A program made the translations under genes and the position numbers. Shown one piece after another: positions 9,238-18,111 of a DNA stretch of 64,000 nucleotides. The notes beneath the pieces were generated by a model. That model was not told the origin of the DNA and did not search any database. It worked only from the letters and a program-made list of their open reading frames with translations. This stretch comes from Mesorhizobium sp. WSM3862 (lineage in GTDB: Bacteria > Pseudomonadota > Alphaproteobacteria > Rhizobiales > Rhizobiaceae). The stretch's first letter is position 1, and each line of letters begins with the position of its first letter. Location: positions 62,001 through 126,000 of the forward strand of contig NZ_NSGE01000013.1 of the NCBI RefSeq assembly GCF_002294985.1, in the 5' to 3' direction.

Positions 9238-9543
9238 ATGAACATCAAGATGATCTGCCTTGGCGCAATGACCCTTTCGATGGTTGCCGGCTCGGCTCTC
9301 GCCGCTGGCGAAACCGGCACGTCGGCGCTGGATGACCCGGCCAAGATGCAGCCCTTCTACACCGACTCCAGCATGAAGACGATGGTCAGCAAGGACGCGT
9401 TCGTGAAGGCGTGGAAGGCAATGTCGCCGGAGGACCAGACCGCGATGATGACGGCTTGTGAGGACGAGGCCAAGAACGCCAATGCAGCCAACAGCCATCC
9501 GGAGTTCTGCAGCAGCGTCAAGGAGAACGGCGGCAGCAAGTAA
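9238..9543 (+). CDS. Small secreted protein of unknown function
   Basis: A 101-residue protein that I do not recognise. Residues 1-22 are a clear Sec signal peptide (hydrophobic core ICLGAMTLSMVAGSA, cleavage near ALA). The mature part of about 79 residues is hydrophilic and rich in Met, Lys and Asp/Glu, with two cysteines (in TACEDEAKN and EFCSSVKEN) that could form a disulfide. A strong AGGAGG at 9225-9230 sets the start at 9238. It is monocistronic, preceded by an exact EcfG-type promoter and followed by a strong terminator, so it is probably a periplasmic stress-induced protein. No function can be given from sequence alone. Confidence 0.8.
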   Translation: MNIKMICLGAMTLSMVAGSALAAGETGTSALDDPAKMQPFYTDSSMKTMVSKDAFVKAWKAMSPEDQTAMMTACEDEAKNANAANSHPEFCSSVKENGGSK

Positions 9544-9564
9544 CCAATCAGTGCAGCTACCGGC

Positions 9565-9592
9565 AAAACGGCCCCGTTGTGGGGCCGTTTTT
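9565..9592. terminator. Bidirectional Rho-independent terminator
   Basis: A perfect 11-base-pair stem (AAAACGGCCCC / GGGGCCGTTTT) with a 5-base loop GTTGT, with T residues after the stem on the plus strand and A residues before it. It sits between the stop of the small secreted protein (9543) and the stop of otsB (9636), so it can terminate both convergent transcripts. Confidence 0.92.
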
Positions 9593-9635
9593 GCGATCCC
9601 AGACGAAGGACCGCGACGCACTTTTCCCGAGATGA

Positions 9636-10418
9636 TCAGGCAACCAGATCGCTGCGGTCCGTCTGTTCGAAGCCGTCATTGAAATTCGCCGCGAGCCAGG
9701 CGATCGCGCTGGCGACATCGGCGATGGCGAAACGCGCCGCGGTCTCGCCCTGCGGTCTCACGCGGATCGAGATCCCGCCCGCGGCATTGACGGTCTCAAA
9801 ACCGTTTTCGTCGGACGTGTCGTCGCCGAGGAATACCGGACGCCGTCCGGTGAAAGGTTCAAGCTGCATGAAGCGCCGGATTGCGGCGCCCTTGGCCGCC
9901 TCTAGCGGCATCAGTTCGACACCGGCATTGCCGGCAATTACGCGGTAGCCTTTCGGCAGCCGGGCAAGTGCTGTCTCGACCAGCTCCGTCGCGCGGGCCA
10001 GCAATTGCGGCGCTGCCCGCGTGTGGATGGCGAGCACCGGCCCCTTGCGCTCGACATAGACGGCCTTGCTTGCCAGCTCCAGCTCGATTTCGTCGGCAAG
10101 TGCGGCCATATCCGCCGGCTCGTCGGCGGCCTCGATTTGTCCGTCCGGTGTCAGCCTGTGCTCCAGCCCGTAGAGGCCGGCGATCCGCAGCTTCAAAGGC
10201 TCGAACAGCCGGTCGACGGCCGCGATAGAGCGGCCGGTGATGAAAGCCAGCGCTCCATCCAGCCGGTGCTCGACCGCTTGCAGCAGCAAACGCAACTCCG
10301 CGCTGACCGCGACGCTATCTGGATGGGCGGCGTGCTCGAGCAATGTGCCATCGATATCGAGGAAGAGCGCCCACCGGCCTTCGGGGAGCGGTGGGGTCAA
10401 ATCTGCCTGGATGTTCAT
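9636..10418 (-). CDS. otsB: Trehalose-6-phosphate phosphatase
   Basis: A 260-residue HAD-superfamily phosphatase. The nucleophile motif is LFLDIDGTLLEHAAHPD (DxDGT near residue 21), followed by LAFITGRSIAAVDRLFEPL and LYGLEHR, the OtsB cap-domain segment GPVLAIHTRAAP, and the acidic motif PVFLGDDTSDENGFETVN. It removes phosphate from trehalose 6-phosphate to give trehalose, in the cytoplasm. Its ATG overlaps the otsA stop by 4 bases (10415-10418), so it is translated as the second gene of the otsA-otsB operon. Length and motifs are normal for the family. Confidence 0.93.
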   Translation of the reverse strand: MNIQADLTPPLPEGRWALFLDIDGTLLEHAAHPDSVAVSAELRLLLQAVEHRLDGALAFITGRSIAAVDRLFEPLKLRIAGLYGLEHRLTPDGQIEAADEPADMAALADEIELELASKAVYVERKGPVLAIHTRAAPQLLARATELVETALARLPKGYRVIAGNAGVELMPLEAAKGAAIRRFMQLEPFTGRRPVFLGDDTSDENGFETVNAAGGISIRVRPQGETAARFAIADVASAIAWLAANFNDGFEQTDRSDLVA

Positions 10419-12208
10419 CGGAATCCGACTGCCTGTTTGCGTTCGAAGATAGAGACGACATTGTCGCCGTTGGTGTTTGCCGAGCGGTCGGACAAGGCCG
10501 TGACGCGGTCGAGCTCGCCGCGCTTCCTCAATCGCGCCGCGTCGAGCAGCATGCTGCCGGCCCAGCGATAGACATTGTTGTCGCGTACGATCTCGCGCAT
10601 GCGGCGCATGCGCTCGCGCTGCTCGTCGGGCCCCATGACCAGCGCCTGCCGCATGGCTTCGCTCATCATCGCCGCGTCGTAAGGATTGACGATCAGCGCC
10701 TCGAGCAGTTCGCGCGAGGCGCCGGCAAACGTGCTGAGCAGGAGCACGCCCTCTTCGTCATCGCGCGCGGCAACGAACTCCTTGGCCACGAGGTTCATGC
10801 CATCATGCAGGCTGGTGACGAGGCAGATGTCGGCCGCGCGGTAGATCTTGTAGACGTCCTTCTGCGAGTGATGCTCGGCCACGAGCACGACCGGACGATA
10901 GCTGCCGTTGCCGTAGCGCTCGTTGAGTCCCTCGGCGAGCCGCTGGCATTCCTCATGCAGGTGCTTGTAGGCCGGCAATGTGCCCCGGCTCGGTGCGGCG
11001 ACCTGCAGGAACACCGCCTTGCCGATCATTTCAGGGTAGCGGATGAACAGTTCCTCCAGCGCATGGAAGCGGTCGAGAATGCCCTTGGTGTAGTCGAGGC
11101 GCTCGACACCGACGCACAGCTTGGCGTCGGCTGGAATCCCGAACCGCTCGCGGATTTGCGCGCGGCATTCCTCGACCGGCGGCAGGCTCTTCAGGAGCTG
11201 CACAGGCCATTCGATAGAGATCGGGTAGGCGTGGACCAAAGTCGTCTGGCCGCCATAGGACACCGCGGCATCCGCCCGTTCGATCCGGCTCTCCATGAAA
11301 CGGTCGACGCTCTCGGTGAAGTTGTTGGCATGGAACTGGGTGTGGAAGCCGATGATCGAGCTGCCCAGCAGCCCATCCAGGATGCGCTCGCGCCACGGAC
11401 AGATGCTGAACACTTCCGAATTCGGCCACGGGATGTGCCAGAAGGTGATGACAATCGCCTCGGGCAGGCGCTCGCGGATCATGCGCGGCAGCAGCGCGAA
11501 ATGATAATCCTGGACCAGCACGATCGGCCTCTCGTTGCGCGCCTCGGCAACCACCGTTTCGGCGAATTTGCGGTTGACGGCCTCATAGGCCGCCCAGTCC
11601 GACTCGCGGAAGATCGGCCGGGTAAAGGCTATATGGCAGAGCGGCCACAGCCCTTCATTGGCGAAGCCGAGATAATAGCCCTGATATTCCTCATCGGTCA
11701 GCCAGACCCGGCGCAGGGCATAAGATGGATTTTCGGGCGGCACCTGTACCCGGTCATGACGGTCGACGACCTGGCGATCCGCGCTTCCGCCGCCATAGGC
11801 GATCCAGGTGCCGGCGCAGGCGCGCGTGATCGGCTCCAGCGCCGAGACCAGTCCGCTCGCCGGTACGACGAGCTCGACATCGCCGTTCTCGTCCTCATTG
11901 TGGATGTAGGGCTCGCGGTTGGAGACGACGATGACCTGCGCGTCCGGCAGATCCTCGTCGAGGATCTTGCGCAGCGTCTCCGGTGACCAGGTGACGAGGG
12001 CGGCGTCGACCGACTGCCCGTTCTTCTCGAATTCGCGCAACACCTTTCGCGCGGCTTCCGATGCGACGTCCTCGCCCGCACCGGGCGTGTTCACAGCCGT
12101 TGCATGCTGGTGACGGTGCCTGGTTATTGAGACGAAGATCGCGAGAGCGCTGAGTCCGAGACTAGCTAGGATAAGGACCCACAAGAGGTCGACGCCATAC
12201 TGTGCCAT
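10415..12208 (-). CDS. otsA: Membrane-anchored GT20 glycosyltransferase, trehalose-6-phosphate synthase
   Basis: A 597-residue GT20 enzyme. The core motifs match Ots[49 protein letters not shown] and the donor-site region [13 protein letters not shown]. Unlike E. coli OtsA (about 470 residues), it carries an N-terminal extension of about 90 residues with a clear transmembrane segment at about residues 8-29 ([19 protein letters not shown]), then a hydrophilic linker, placing the catalytic domain on the cytoplasmic face of the membrane. Known OtsA joins UDP-glucose (or another NDP-glucose) and glucose 6-phosphate. Pairing with otsB supports trehalose synthesis, although a related acceptor cannot be excluded. 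An exact EcfG-type promoter precedes it. Confidence 0.88.
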   Translation of the reverse strand: MAQYGVDLLWVLILASLGLSALAIFVSITRHRHQHATAVNTPGAGEDVASEAARKVLREFEKNGQSVDAALVTWSPETLRKILDEDLPDAQVIVVSNREPYIHNEDENGDVELVVPASGLVSALEPITRACAGTWIAYGGGSADRQVVDRHDRVQVPPENPSYALRRVWLTDEEYQGYYLGFANEGLWPLCHIAFTRPIFRESDWAAYEAVNRKFAETVVAEARNERPIVLVQDYHFALLPRMIRERLPEAIVITFWHIPWPNSEVFSICPWRERILDGLLGSSIIGFHTQFHANNFTESVDRFMESRIERADAAVSYGGQTTLVHAYPISIEWPVQLLKSLPPVEECRAQIRERFGIPADAKLCVGVERLDYTKGILDRFHALEELFIRYPEMIGKAVFLQVAAPSRGTLPAYKHLHEECQRLAEGLNERYGNGSYRPVVLVAEHHSQKDVYKIYRAADICLVTSLHDGMNLVAKEFVAARDDEEGVLLLSTFAGASRELLEALIVNPYDAAMMSEAMRQALVMGPDEQRERMRRMREIVRDNNVYRWAGSMLLDAARLRKRGELDRVTALSDRSANTNGDNVVSIFERKQAVGFR

Positions 12209-12290
12209 TGATGCCAGGTTGCCTCCGGCTGTCCGCTATTTTGTTTTCGTTCTTGCCGGCTGCGGAGAGGTGTGCCGGTTCCGGTTTGCA

Positions 12291-12315
12291 AACGCATAGG
12301 GCGCTCGTCGGTTCC
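12291..12315 (-). promoter_or_regulatory. EcfG (general stress response) promoter of otsA-otsB
   Basis: On the minus strand GGAAC (12315-12311) is followed after exactly 16 bases by CGTT (12294-12291), matching the EcfG/RpoE2 consensus. It lies about 85 bases upstream of the otsA start, in the 188-base gap after the glycogen-debranching-type gene. Trehalose synthesis is a known general stress output in rhizobia, which fits. Confidence 0.75.
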
Positions 12316-12396
12316 GACATTTTTCGACTGCCGGATGCATTTGCGGAACTCCGCTCTCGTAACGGTTTTCCGCCCGGAATTGCGCAAACGACCCGC

Positions 12397-14559
12397 CTAA
12401 GTCCGCACAATCAGCGGCACCAGGCCCTCATGCCGATCGGCGAGGAAGGCAACGACGCGGTCCCCGACACGCTGGAAGGTGAGGTCGATAGTCTTATCGC
12501 CGACGGACAGATGCCTGAGCGTGAGCGTGTCGATACCGATGGGCATCCTTGGGCGAGTGACGCGCAGCTCGCCTTTCCAGCCGTCGATTTCCAGACCGAG
12601 GCAGGCCTGCATCAGCATGAAGGTGGAGCCTGCCGACCAGGCCTGCGGCAGACAGGCGACAGGATAGGCGATCGGCGCCTCGCCTGGCGCCCGGGTGAAG
12701 CCGCAGAACAATTCCGGCAGCCGCATGTTGAAGTGCACGGCCGACTCGAAAGTGCCGCTCATCAGCCGCACGACACTTTCGCGCTCGCCATAGCGCGACA
12801 GGCCGACACCGCAGAGCGCCGTGTCGTGCGGCCAGATCGAGCCGTTATGGTAGGACATTGGATTGAAGAAGATCGCGTCGTCTGCAAGCGTCCTCAGTCC
12901 CCAGCCGGAATGGAAGGAAGCCGACAGCAATTGATCGGCGACAATCTTGGCACGCTCCGGCTGCGGCAGCCCGGCATAGAGCAGATGCCCCGCATTTGAC
13001 GTTCGCACCTTGCAGGGCTGGCCTTCGCCGTCGATCGCGATGGCGTAGAAGTTTAGATCCTCGATCCAGAAGTCACGCTCGACGGCGATCCGCATTTCCT
13101 CGGCGCGGTTCTCCCAATGTTCGGCATCGGCAAACTCGCCGCGGCGGCGTGCGAGCGCAGCAAGGCCGCGATAAGCGGCAAAGACATAGCCTTGCACCTC
13201 GACCAGCGCGATCGGTCCTTTGGGCATGCGGCCATCGGCATGGAAGACCGAGTCGACGCTGTCTTTCCAGCCCTGGTTGGCGAGGCCGGACTCCGCCGCG
13301 CGTTGGTAGGCGACGAAACCCGTTGCCCGGCTTGCCTCTTCCGTCCACTCGGCGGCCGCCTTGAGCGATGGCCAGAGCGTGTCGATGAAGGCCATGTCGC
13401 CGGTGCGGTCGGCATAGGCGCAGGCGAGATGAATGTAGAGCGGGGTCGTGTCGACGCCGCCATAATAGCGGCCGAAGGGAAGCTCGCGCAGCGCCGCCAT
13501 TTCGCCCTTGCGCGTCTCGTGCATGATTTTGCCTGGCTGGGAATCGATGAAGGGCGACGTCTCCGTCGCCTGATGTTCGGCAAGGAACGCCAGCACGCCG
13601 CGCGCGAGACCCGGATTGAGCCACAGCATCTGCAAGCCGGAGATCACGCCGTCGCGGCCGAAGGCCGTGGAGAACCACGGGATGCCGGCATAAGGATAAG
13701 GCCCGGTAGGAAGCTCGGTGGTAAGCAACGCGACATCCGCGCGGGCGCGCTCGACCCAATCGTTGAAGACGCGACCGGAGCTGTGGACCGTGGCGCCATG
13801 CCGGCGCTTGGCGCGCATGGCAAAACGCGCGCGTGCGGCAGCGGCCCGGAACCGGTCGCGATTCGGCGTTTCGGCAACTTCCGGGCCCACCTCGACATAA
13901 AGCACCTTGCTGCTGCGCTTGGTCACCGCGATCAGGAAGTCGGCACGACTGTCGCTCAGTTGGTCGGGAGCTTGCGAGAAGGAGATTGCCGACTGGCGCG
14001 GCAGGCCGTCGAGACCGTCATAGCCGAGCATAACGGACGCCTTGTCGGTCTTCGCCAGATGGACCGTTCCACGTTTCGGCCGTGTCGAGCCACGCACCTC
14101 GAACATGTCGCGGAAGTCGGCGGCGAAATGCAAGGAGATGGCGATGGTCGAATGCTCGCGGCTGTAGTTGGAAAGCGTGATGCGATCGAACAACCTGTCG
14201 TGCCAGATCAGCCTGACGCGCTCGATATGGATCGCGCCTTGCGGAATGTCGCGGCCGGCGGCGCTCTGAATCGGCAAGTTGGTCAGGTTGCTGGTGAAGA
14301 GAACATTGTCCTGGCTGAGCGAGGCGCCGAGCAGCGACATCGGCCTGCCGCCGATCGTCAGGCGGAACTCGGAAAGAACGCGGGTGTCGTCGCGAAAGAA
14401 ACCGTCGCCGGCGCCCCTGATGTCACCATAGGCGTCGGTGACCGCGAAACAATCGCCCTGTTTGAGCGCGAACAGCCGGTGCGGCTCCCGCGGCGCCGTT
14501 TCGTCGAGCGAGGCAAGGGCTACGGCGGGATCGAGCTTGCGCTCGTCGAGCTGCGTCAT
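12397..14559 (-). CDS. Amylo-alpha-1,6-glucosidase / glycogen-debranching-type glycoside hydrolase
   Basis: A 720-residue protein. Residues from about 25 to 220 form the beta-sandwich N-terminal domain of the GDE_N_bis type (FALKQGDCFAVTDAYGDIRG, DGFFRDDTRVLSEFRL). The C-terminal part is an (alpha/alpha)6 barrel like GH15/GH63 enzymes, with YPYAGIPWFSTAFGRDGVIS, ELPFGRYYGGVDTTPLYI, NQGWKDSVDSVFHADGRMP and NPMSYHNGSIWPHDTALC. Acidic catalytic candidates are the Asp of FGRDG and of GWKDS. It may release glucose from branched glucans or act on other alpha-glucosides. It lies between otsA and a GT4 glycosyltransferase, in an arrangement that links glucan turnover to trehalose. The substrate is not proven. 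Confidence 0.82.
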   Translation of the reverse strand: MTQLDERKLDPAVALASLDETAPREPHRLFALKQGDCFAVTDAYGDIRGAGDGFFRDDTRVLSEFRLTIGGRPMSLLGASLSQDNVLFTSNLTNLPIQSAAGRDIPQGAIHIERVRLIWHDRLFDRITLSNYSREHSTIAISLHFAADFRDMFEVRGSTRPKRGTVHLAKTDKASVMLGYDGLDGLPRQSAISFSQAPDQLSDSRADFLIAVTKRSSKVLYVEVGPEVAETPNRDRFRAAAARARFAMRAKRRHGATVHSSGRVFNDWVERARADVALLTTELPTGPYPYAGIPWFSTAFGRDGVISGLQMLWLNPGLARGVLAFLAEHQATETSPFIDSQPGKIMHETRKGEMAALRELPFGRYYGGVDTTPLYIHLACAYADRTGDMAFIDTLWPSLKAAAEWTEEASRATGFVAYQRAAESGLANQGWKDSVDSVFHADGRMPKGPIALVEVQGYVFAAYRGLAALARRRGEFADAEHWENRAEEMRIAVERDFWIEDLNFYAIAIDGEGQPCKVRTSNAGHLLYAGLPQPERAKIVADQLLSASFHSGWGLRTLADDAIFFNPMSYHNGSIWPHDTALCGVGLSRYGERESVVRLMSGTFESAVHFNMRLPELFCGFTRAPGEAPIAYPVACLPQAWSAGSTFMLMQACLGLEIDGWKGELRVTRPRMPIGIDTLTLRHLSVGDKTIDLTFQRVGDRVVAFLADRHEGLVPLIVRT

Positions 14560-14600
14560 TCGTCACCTCTTCGCTTGCCCCGCCCAAAAGAGAATGCCGA

Positions 14601-15659
14601 TCAGGAGGCTCTCGCTTCCTGGATGCCGATCAGGCGCATATAGGCGGCAAGATAGTCGCGCGCCATCCTGGTGGCTGAAAACCGCTTTTCGAAGACCGCC
14701 CTAACCTGCCGTCGGTTAAGTTCGAGCAGGGCCGGCGTCACAGCGACCGCATCATCGACAGAGTCCACGACAAAGCCGGTCACGCCCTGGTCGATGAGCT
14801 CCGGCAGGGCGCCGCAGTTCCAGGCGATTACCGGCGTGCCGCAAGCCATCGCCTCGATCGGCGCCAGGCCGAACGGCTCCGGCCAGTCGATGGGAAACAG
14901 CAGGCCCGCGGCATTGCCCAGAAACTCGGCCTTCTCGTGTTCCGCGATCTCGCCGACATAGTCGACCCGGTCGCCGTCGATGAGGGCCTCGATCTCGTCG
15001 TGAAAATAGGCGCGATCGTCATCGCCGATCTTGGCCGCCAGCTTAAGCTTCAAACCGGAACGCCGCGCGATCTCGATCGCTCGATCCGGGCGCTTGTCGC
15101 GAGACAGCCGGCCCAGGAAAGCCAAATAGGGTTCCTCGGCCGAGGGATTGTAGGTGGGCTGATACGCATCGACCGGAATCCCGTGATGGATCGTTGCCAG
15201 CCAGTTGGCGTCGGGCAATCCGCACTTCTGGCTGTGCGAGATGGAGATCATCGGAAAGCGCGGGAAGCGCTTGTAGGCCGGCGCCAGGTCGACATAGTCG
15301 AGCCGGCCATGCGGGGTCGTCACCGTTCGCCCCGCCATGTGTTCGAAGAATGGAAAATGCACGAAATGGCTGAGATGGAAGTGTATGACGTCGAACTCGT
15401 CCGCACGCTCGCGCACCTGGCAAAGCATCGCCATATGCGCCGCAATCTCGGACTTTTTCGGCCGCGGATCGAGACGAATCGCCTGGTCGCGGCCGGGCAC
15501 CAGCCGCGCAGAGGTCTCACTGTCGCCGCTGGCGAACAGGGTCACGTCGTGCCCGACTTCCACCAGCGCTTCAGTGAGATAGGACACGATCCGCTCGGTG
15601 CCGCCATATAGTTTCGGCGGCACGGATTCATAGAGCGGCGCGACATGAGCGATGCGCAT
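14601..15659 (-). CDS. GT4-family glycosyltransferase
   Basis: A 352-residue GT-B glycosyltransferase. The N-terminus MRIAHVAPLYESVPPKLYGG and GGTERIVSYLTEALVEVGHD are typical of GT4 enzymes, and the C-terminal nucleotide-sugar site is visible as PIDWPEPFGLAPIEAMACGT (the E-x7-E motif) followed by PVIAWNCGALPELIDQGVTG. The start at 15659 has GAGGGA just upstream. It is the first gene of the block leading into the debranching-type enzyme and the ots genes, 41 bases before the former. The acceptor is unknown; a glucan- or trehalose-linked role is inferred from the neighbourhood only. Confidence 0.85.
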   Translation of the reverse strand: MRIAHVAPLYESVPPKLYGGTERIVSYLTEALVEVGHDVTLFASGDSETSARLVPGRDQAIRLDPRPKKSEIAAHMAMLCQVRERADEFDVIHFHLSHFVHFPFFEHMAGRTVTTPHGRLDYVDLAPAYKRFPRFPMISISHSQKCGLPDANWLATIHHGIPVDAYQPTYNPSAEEPYLAFLGRLSRDKRPDRAIEIARRSGLKLKLAAKIGDDDRAYFHDEIEALIDGDRVDYVGEIAEHEKAEFLGNAAGLLFPIDWPEPFGLAPIEAMACGTPVIAWNCGALPELIDQGVTGFVVDSVDDAVAVTPALLELNRRQVRAVFEKRFSATRMARDYLAAYMRLIGIQEARAS

Positions 15660-15687
15660 GGTTCCCTCAAACGTTGATGGGAACCAA

Positions 15688-15712
15688 AATGCGTCAGCCG
15701 CCAGATCGTTCC
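15688..15712 (-). promoter_or_regulatory. Possible EcfG-type promoter (one mismatch) before the GT4 gene
   Basis: On the minus strand GGAAC (15712-15708) is followed after 16 bases by CATT (15691-15688) instead of CGTT. It lies 28 bases before the GT4 ATG. The single mismatch in the -10 element lowers confidence, but the position and the neighbouring EcfG-promoted ots operon make it a reasonable candidate. Confidence 0.4.
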
Positions 15713-15751
15713 TGCCCGATTGTCGCAGGCGAGGCCTCGAGCTTCGGCCAA

Positions 15752-16522
15752 TCAACTCATCCAGTTGCCGCCGTCCACATTGAGCGTCTGCGCCACGACG
15801 TAGTCGGCCTCGCTCGATGCCAGGAAGACGGCCGCACCCCGGTAATCGTCGGGATCACCCATGCGCCCCGCCGGCACCGCCAGCCCGACCTGCCGCTTCT
15901 TCTCGCCGATCGGCAGGTTCTCGTAGCGCGCGAACAGCGCGTCGACCTGGTCCCACATCGGCGTGTCGACCACACCCGGCGCGATGCCGTTGACGTTGAT
16001 GCCGTGCTTGATCAGCGCAAGGCCGGCCGACTGCGTGATGCTGATTACGGCGGCCTTGGTGGCGCAGTAGACGGCGACCAGCGCCTCGCCGCGCCGACCC
16101 GCCTGCGAGGCCATGTTGATGATCTTCCCCTTGCGCCCCTGGGCGACCATACGCTTGGCCACCGCCTGCAGAGTGAACAACAGCCCTTTCACATTGACCG
16201 AGAATTGCAGGTCGAAGCTTTTCTCCGAAATCTCGAGAAGCGGCCCCATGTCGAAGACGGCGGCATTGTTGACCAGGATGTCGATCCCGCCATGCGTCCT
16301 CGTCACCGAAGCGACCATCGCCTCGATCGAGGCGAGGTCGCGCACGTCGAGTTGCAGAGCGGTAGCTTTGCCTTCGAGCTCGCGCGCAAGCGCTTCCGCC
16401 TTGCCTAGTGCCATATCGGCGATCACGACATGGGCGCCTTCGGCGGCGAAACCGCGCACGATGGCTGCGCCGATGCCTTGCGCGCCGCCGGTGACGACGG
16501 CGACCTTGTCCTTGAGTTTCAT
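15752..16522 (-). CDS. SDR dehydrogenase, sorbitol (L-iditol 2-) dehydrogenase-like
   Basis: A 256-residue short-chain dehydrogenase. The cofactor motif is VVTGGAQGIGAAIVRGF (residues 9-25), the NNAA motif is present (LVNNAAVFDMGPL), and the catalytic Ser-Tyr-Lys set is in NMASQAGRRGEALVAVYCAT and YCATKAAV. The stretch IAPGVVDTPMWDQVDALFAR followed by YENLPIGEKKRQVG closely resembles bacterial sorbitol dehydrogenases of the SmoS/PolS type. It would oxidise a hexitol or related polyol to a ketose with NAD. It is the last gene of the polyol operon, 39 bases after the preceding SDR. Confidence 0.8.
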   Translation of the reverse strand: MKLKDKVAVVTGGAQGIGAAIVRGFAAEGAHVVIADMALGKAEALARELEGKATALQLDVRDLASIEAMVASVTRTHGGIDILVNNAAVFDMGPLLEISEKSFDLQFSVNVKGLLFTLQAVAKRMVAQGRKGKIINMASQAGRRGEALVAVYCATKAAVISITQSAGLALIKHGINVNGIAPGVVDTPMWDQVDALFARYENLPIGEKKRQVGLAVPAGRMGDPDDYRGAAVFLASSEADYVVAQTLNVDGGNWMS

Positions 16523-16561
16523 GGCAATTCTCCTGTCTCAGCGCCCTGGCTCAGCGCCATC

Positions 16562-17320
16562 TCAGCGTGTGGTATAGCCGCCGTCGATGACCAGCACCTC
16601 GCCGGTGACGTAGCTCGAGGCGGGAGAGCACAGGAAAAGTGCGGCCGCCGCAACTTCTTCCGGCTGGCCGACGCGGCCCATCGGCGTCATGCCGCGCCAG
16701 ATCGGGAACCATTCCGGATTCTCGATGCCGCCGCGCGAAAGGTCCGTTTCGATATAGCCGGGCGCGACGGCGTTGACGCGAATGTTATCGACCGCCAACT
16801 CGCTGGCGAGGCTCTTGGTCATCATATGCACCGCCGCCTTGGAACTGTTGTAGGCAACCTGGTTCTGGGGAATGTTGGAGACGATGCCGGAAATCGAGCC
16901 GACATTGAGGATCGCGCCGCCTCCCCGGCGCCGCATCGGCGCCAGCGCCGCCCGGCAGCAGCGGAAGACGGCATCGACATTGATCGCCATCGTCTGCCGC
17001 CAGATGCCCTCCGGATAGTCGCCGCTGTCGCCATGGATGGCGATGCCGGCGCTGTTGACCAGGATGTCGAGGCGGCCGGCCTTGGCGAGCGTGTCGGCGA
17101 CCAGCCTGTCCGGCGCTTTCTCGTCCAGCATCTCGGCGGCGTGAAAGTCGAAGGCGAGGCCCGCGAGTTCCTGCCGCGCTTCATCCTTCATCGTCCGGCC
17201 CGCAACGACGACGCGTGCGCCGGCTTCGCCGAGCGCCTTCGCGATGGCGAGGCCGATGCCGCGCGTGCCGCCGGTCACCAGCGCGACCTTGTCGTCCAGT
17301 CGGAAGCGGTCGAAGATCAT
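16562..17320 (-). CDS. SDR family oxidoreductase of the polyol operon
   Basis: A 252-residue classical short-chain dehydrogenase with [17 protein letters not shown] (residues 15-31), NSAGIAI in place of NNAG, catalytic Ser in [14 protein letters not shown], and Tyr/Lys in [13 protein letters not shown]. The C-terminus [15 protein letters not shown] is typical of the family. It lies between the ribitol-dehydrogenase-like and sorbitol-dehydrogenase-like genes and is transcribed with them. The substrate is not identifiable; a sugar alcohol or ketose is likely from context. Confidence 0.8.
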   Translation of the reverse strand: MIFDRFRLDDKVALVTGGTRGIGLAIAKALGEAGARVVVAGRTMKDEARQELAGLAFDFHAAEMLDEKAPDRLVADTLAKAGRLDILVNSAGIAIHGDSGDYPEGIWRQTMAINVDAVFRCCRAALAPMRRRGGGAILNVGSISGIVSNIPQNQVAYNSSKAAVHMMTKSLASELAVDNIRVNAVAPGYIETDLSRGGIENPEWFPIWRGMTPMGRVGQPEEVAAAALFLCSPASSYVTGEVLVIDGGYTTR

Positions 17321-17360
17321 GGCGGCGGTTCCGTTCTGCGAGGGCCGGTCGGCGAGCCGC

Positions 17361-18089
17361 TCAGATGTCCACGCTCTGCGGCAGGATGACGAGGTCGCGA
17401 ATGGTGATGTTGCGCGGTCGCGTCAGCATGAACAGCACGGCGTCCGCCACTTCCTTCGCCTCCATCAGGCTGCCGGCGGCGAGCGCTTCTTCCATCTTGG
17501 CCTTTGGCCAGTCGCTGAGCAACGCCGTCACCACCGGACCGGGAGCGACCGCACCGACGCGAATGCCGTGCTTCAGCACCTGGCGCCGGACCGTATGGAC
17601 GAACGCCTGCACGGCGAATTTCGAAGCGGTGTAGATCGGCTCCCAGACCACCGGAACGAAGCCGGCCACCGAACTGGTGACGATGATGTCGCCGCTCTGC
17701 TTTTCGATCATGTGCGGCAGCACGGCGTGCACCGTGCGGAACACGGCGTTGACGTTGAGGTTGAGCATCCTATCCCACTGATCGGGGTCGCCCGATGCCA
17801 CCTCCCCGCCGACATAGGCGCCGGCATTGGCATGGAAGATGTCGAGCTGGCCCGCTCTTTCGAGGATCTCGGGCATCATGCGGTTGACGCTCGCCGGATC
17901 GAGCAGGTCGGTGACCACCGCATAAGCATTGTCGCCGAGCTCCGCGACAAGTTCCTGAAGCCGGTCCTCGGCCCGGTCAACTAGGAAGACCTTTGCGCCG
18001 GCGGCGAGCATGGTGCGGGCGCATTCCAGCCCGATGCCCGAGGCAGCGCCAGTGATTGCGGCAACCTTGCCGGAAAGACTTTCAGACAT
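17361..18089 (-). CDS. rbtD: Ribitol 2-dehydrogenase
   Basis: A 242-residue SDR with strong recalled resemblance to Klebsiella-type ribitol 2-dehydrogenase over most of its length: [40 protein letters not shown] (the NAG motif with the family's HANAGAY form), [20 protein letters not shown] (catalytic Tyr and Lys) and the end [16 protein letters not shown]. It oxidises ribitol to D-ribulose with NAD. The start at 18089 has GAGGAT upstream. It follows the xylose-type ABC permease by 22 bases. A ribulokinase, needed for the next step, is not in the window. Confidence 0.87.
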   Translation of the reverse strand: MSESLSGKVAAITGAASGIGLECARTMLAAGAKVFLVDRAEDRLQELVAELGDNAYAVVTDLLDPASVNRMMPEILERAGQLDIFHANAGAYVGGEVASGDPDQWDRMLNLNVNAVFRTVHAVLPHMIEKQSGDIIVTSSVAGFVPVVWEPIYTASKFAVQAFVHTVRRQVLKHGIRVGAVAPGPVVTALLSDWPKAKMEEALAAGSLMEAKEVADAVLFMLTRPRNITIRDLVILPQSVDI

Positions 18090-18111
18090 TGCGATCCTCT
18101 TCGATAGGCCG

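Noticed and set aside
15660-15751. Upstream extension of the GT4 gene start (in-frame ATG near 15755)
   Set aside because: The extra N-terminal residues do not resemble GT4 enzymes; homology starts at MRIAHVAP with a good ribosome site, and the extension covers the likely promoter.
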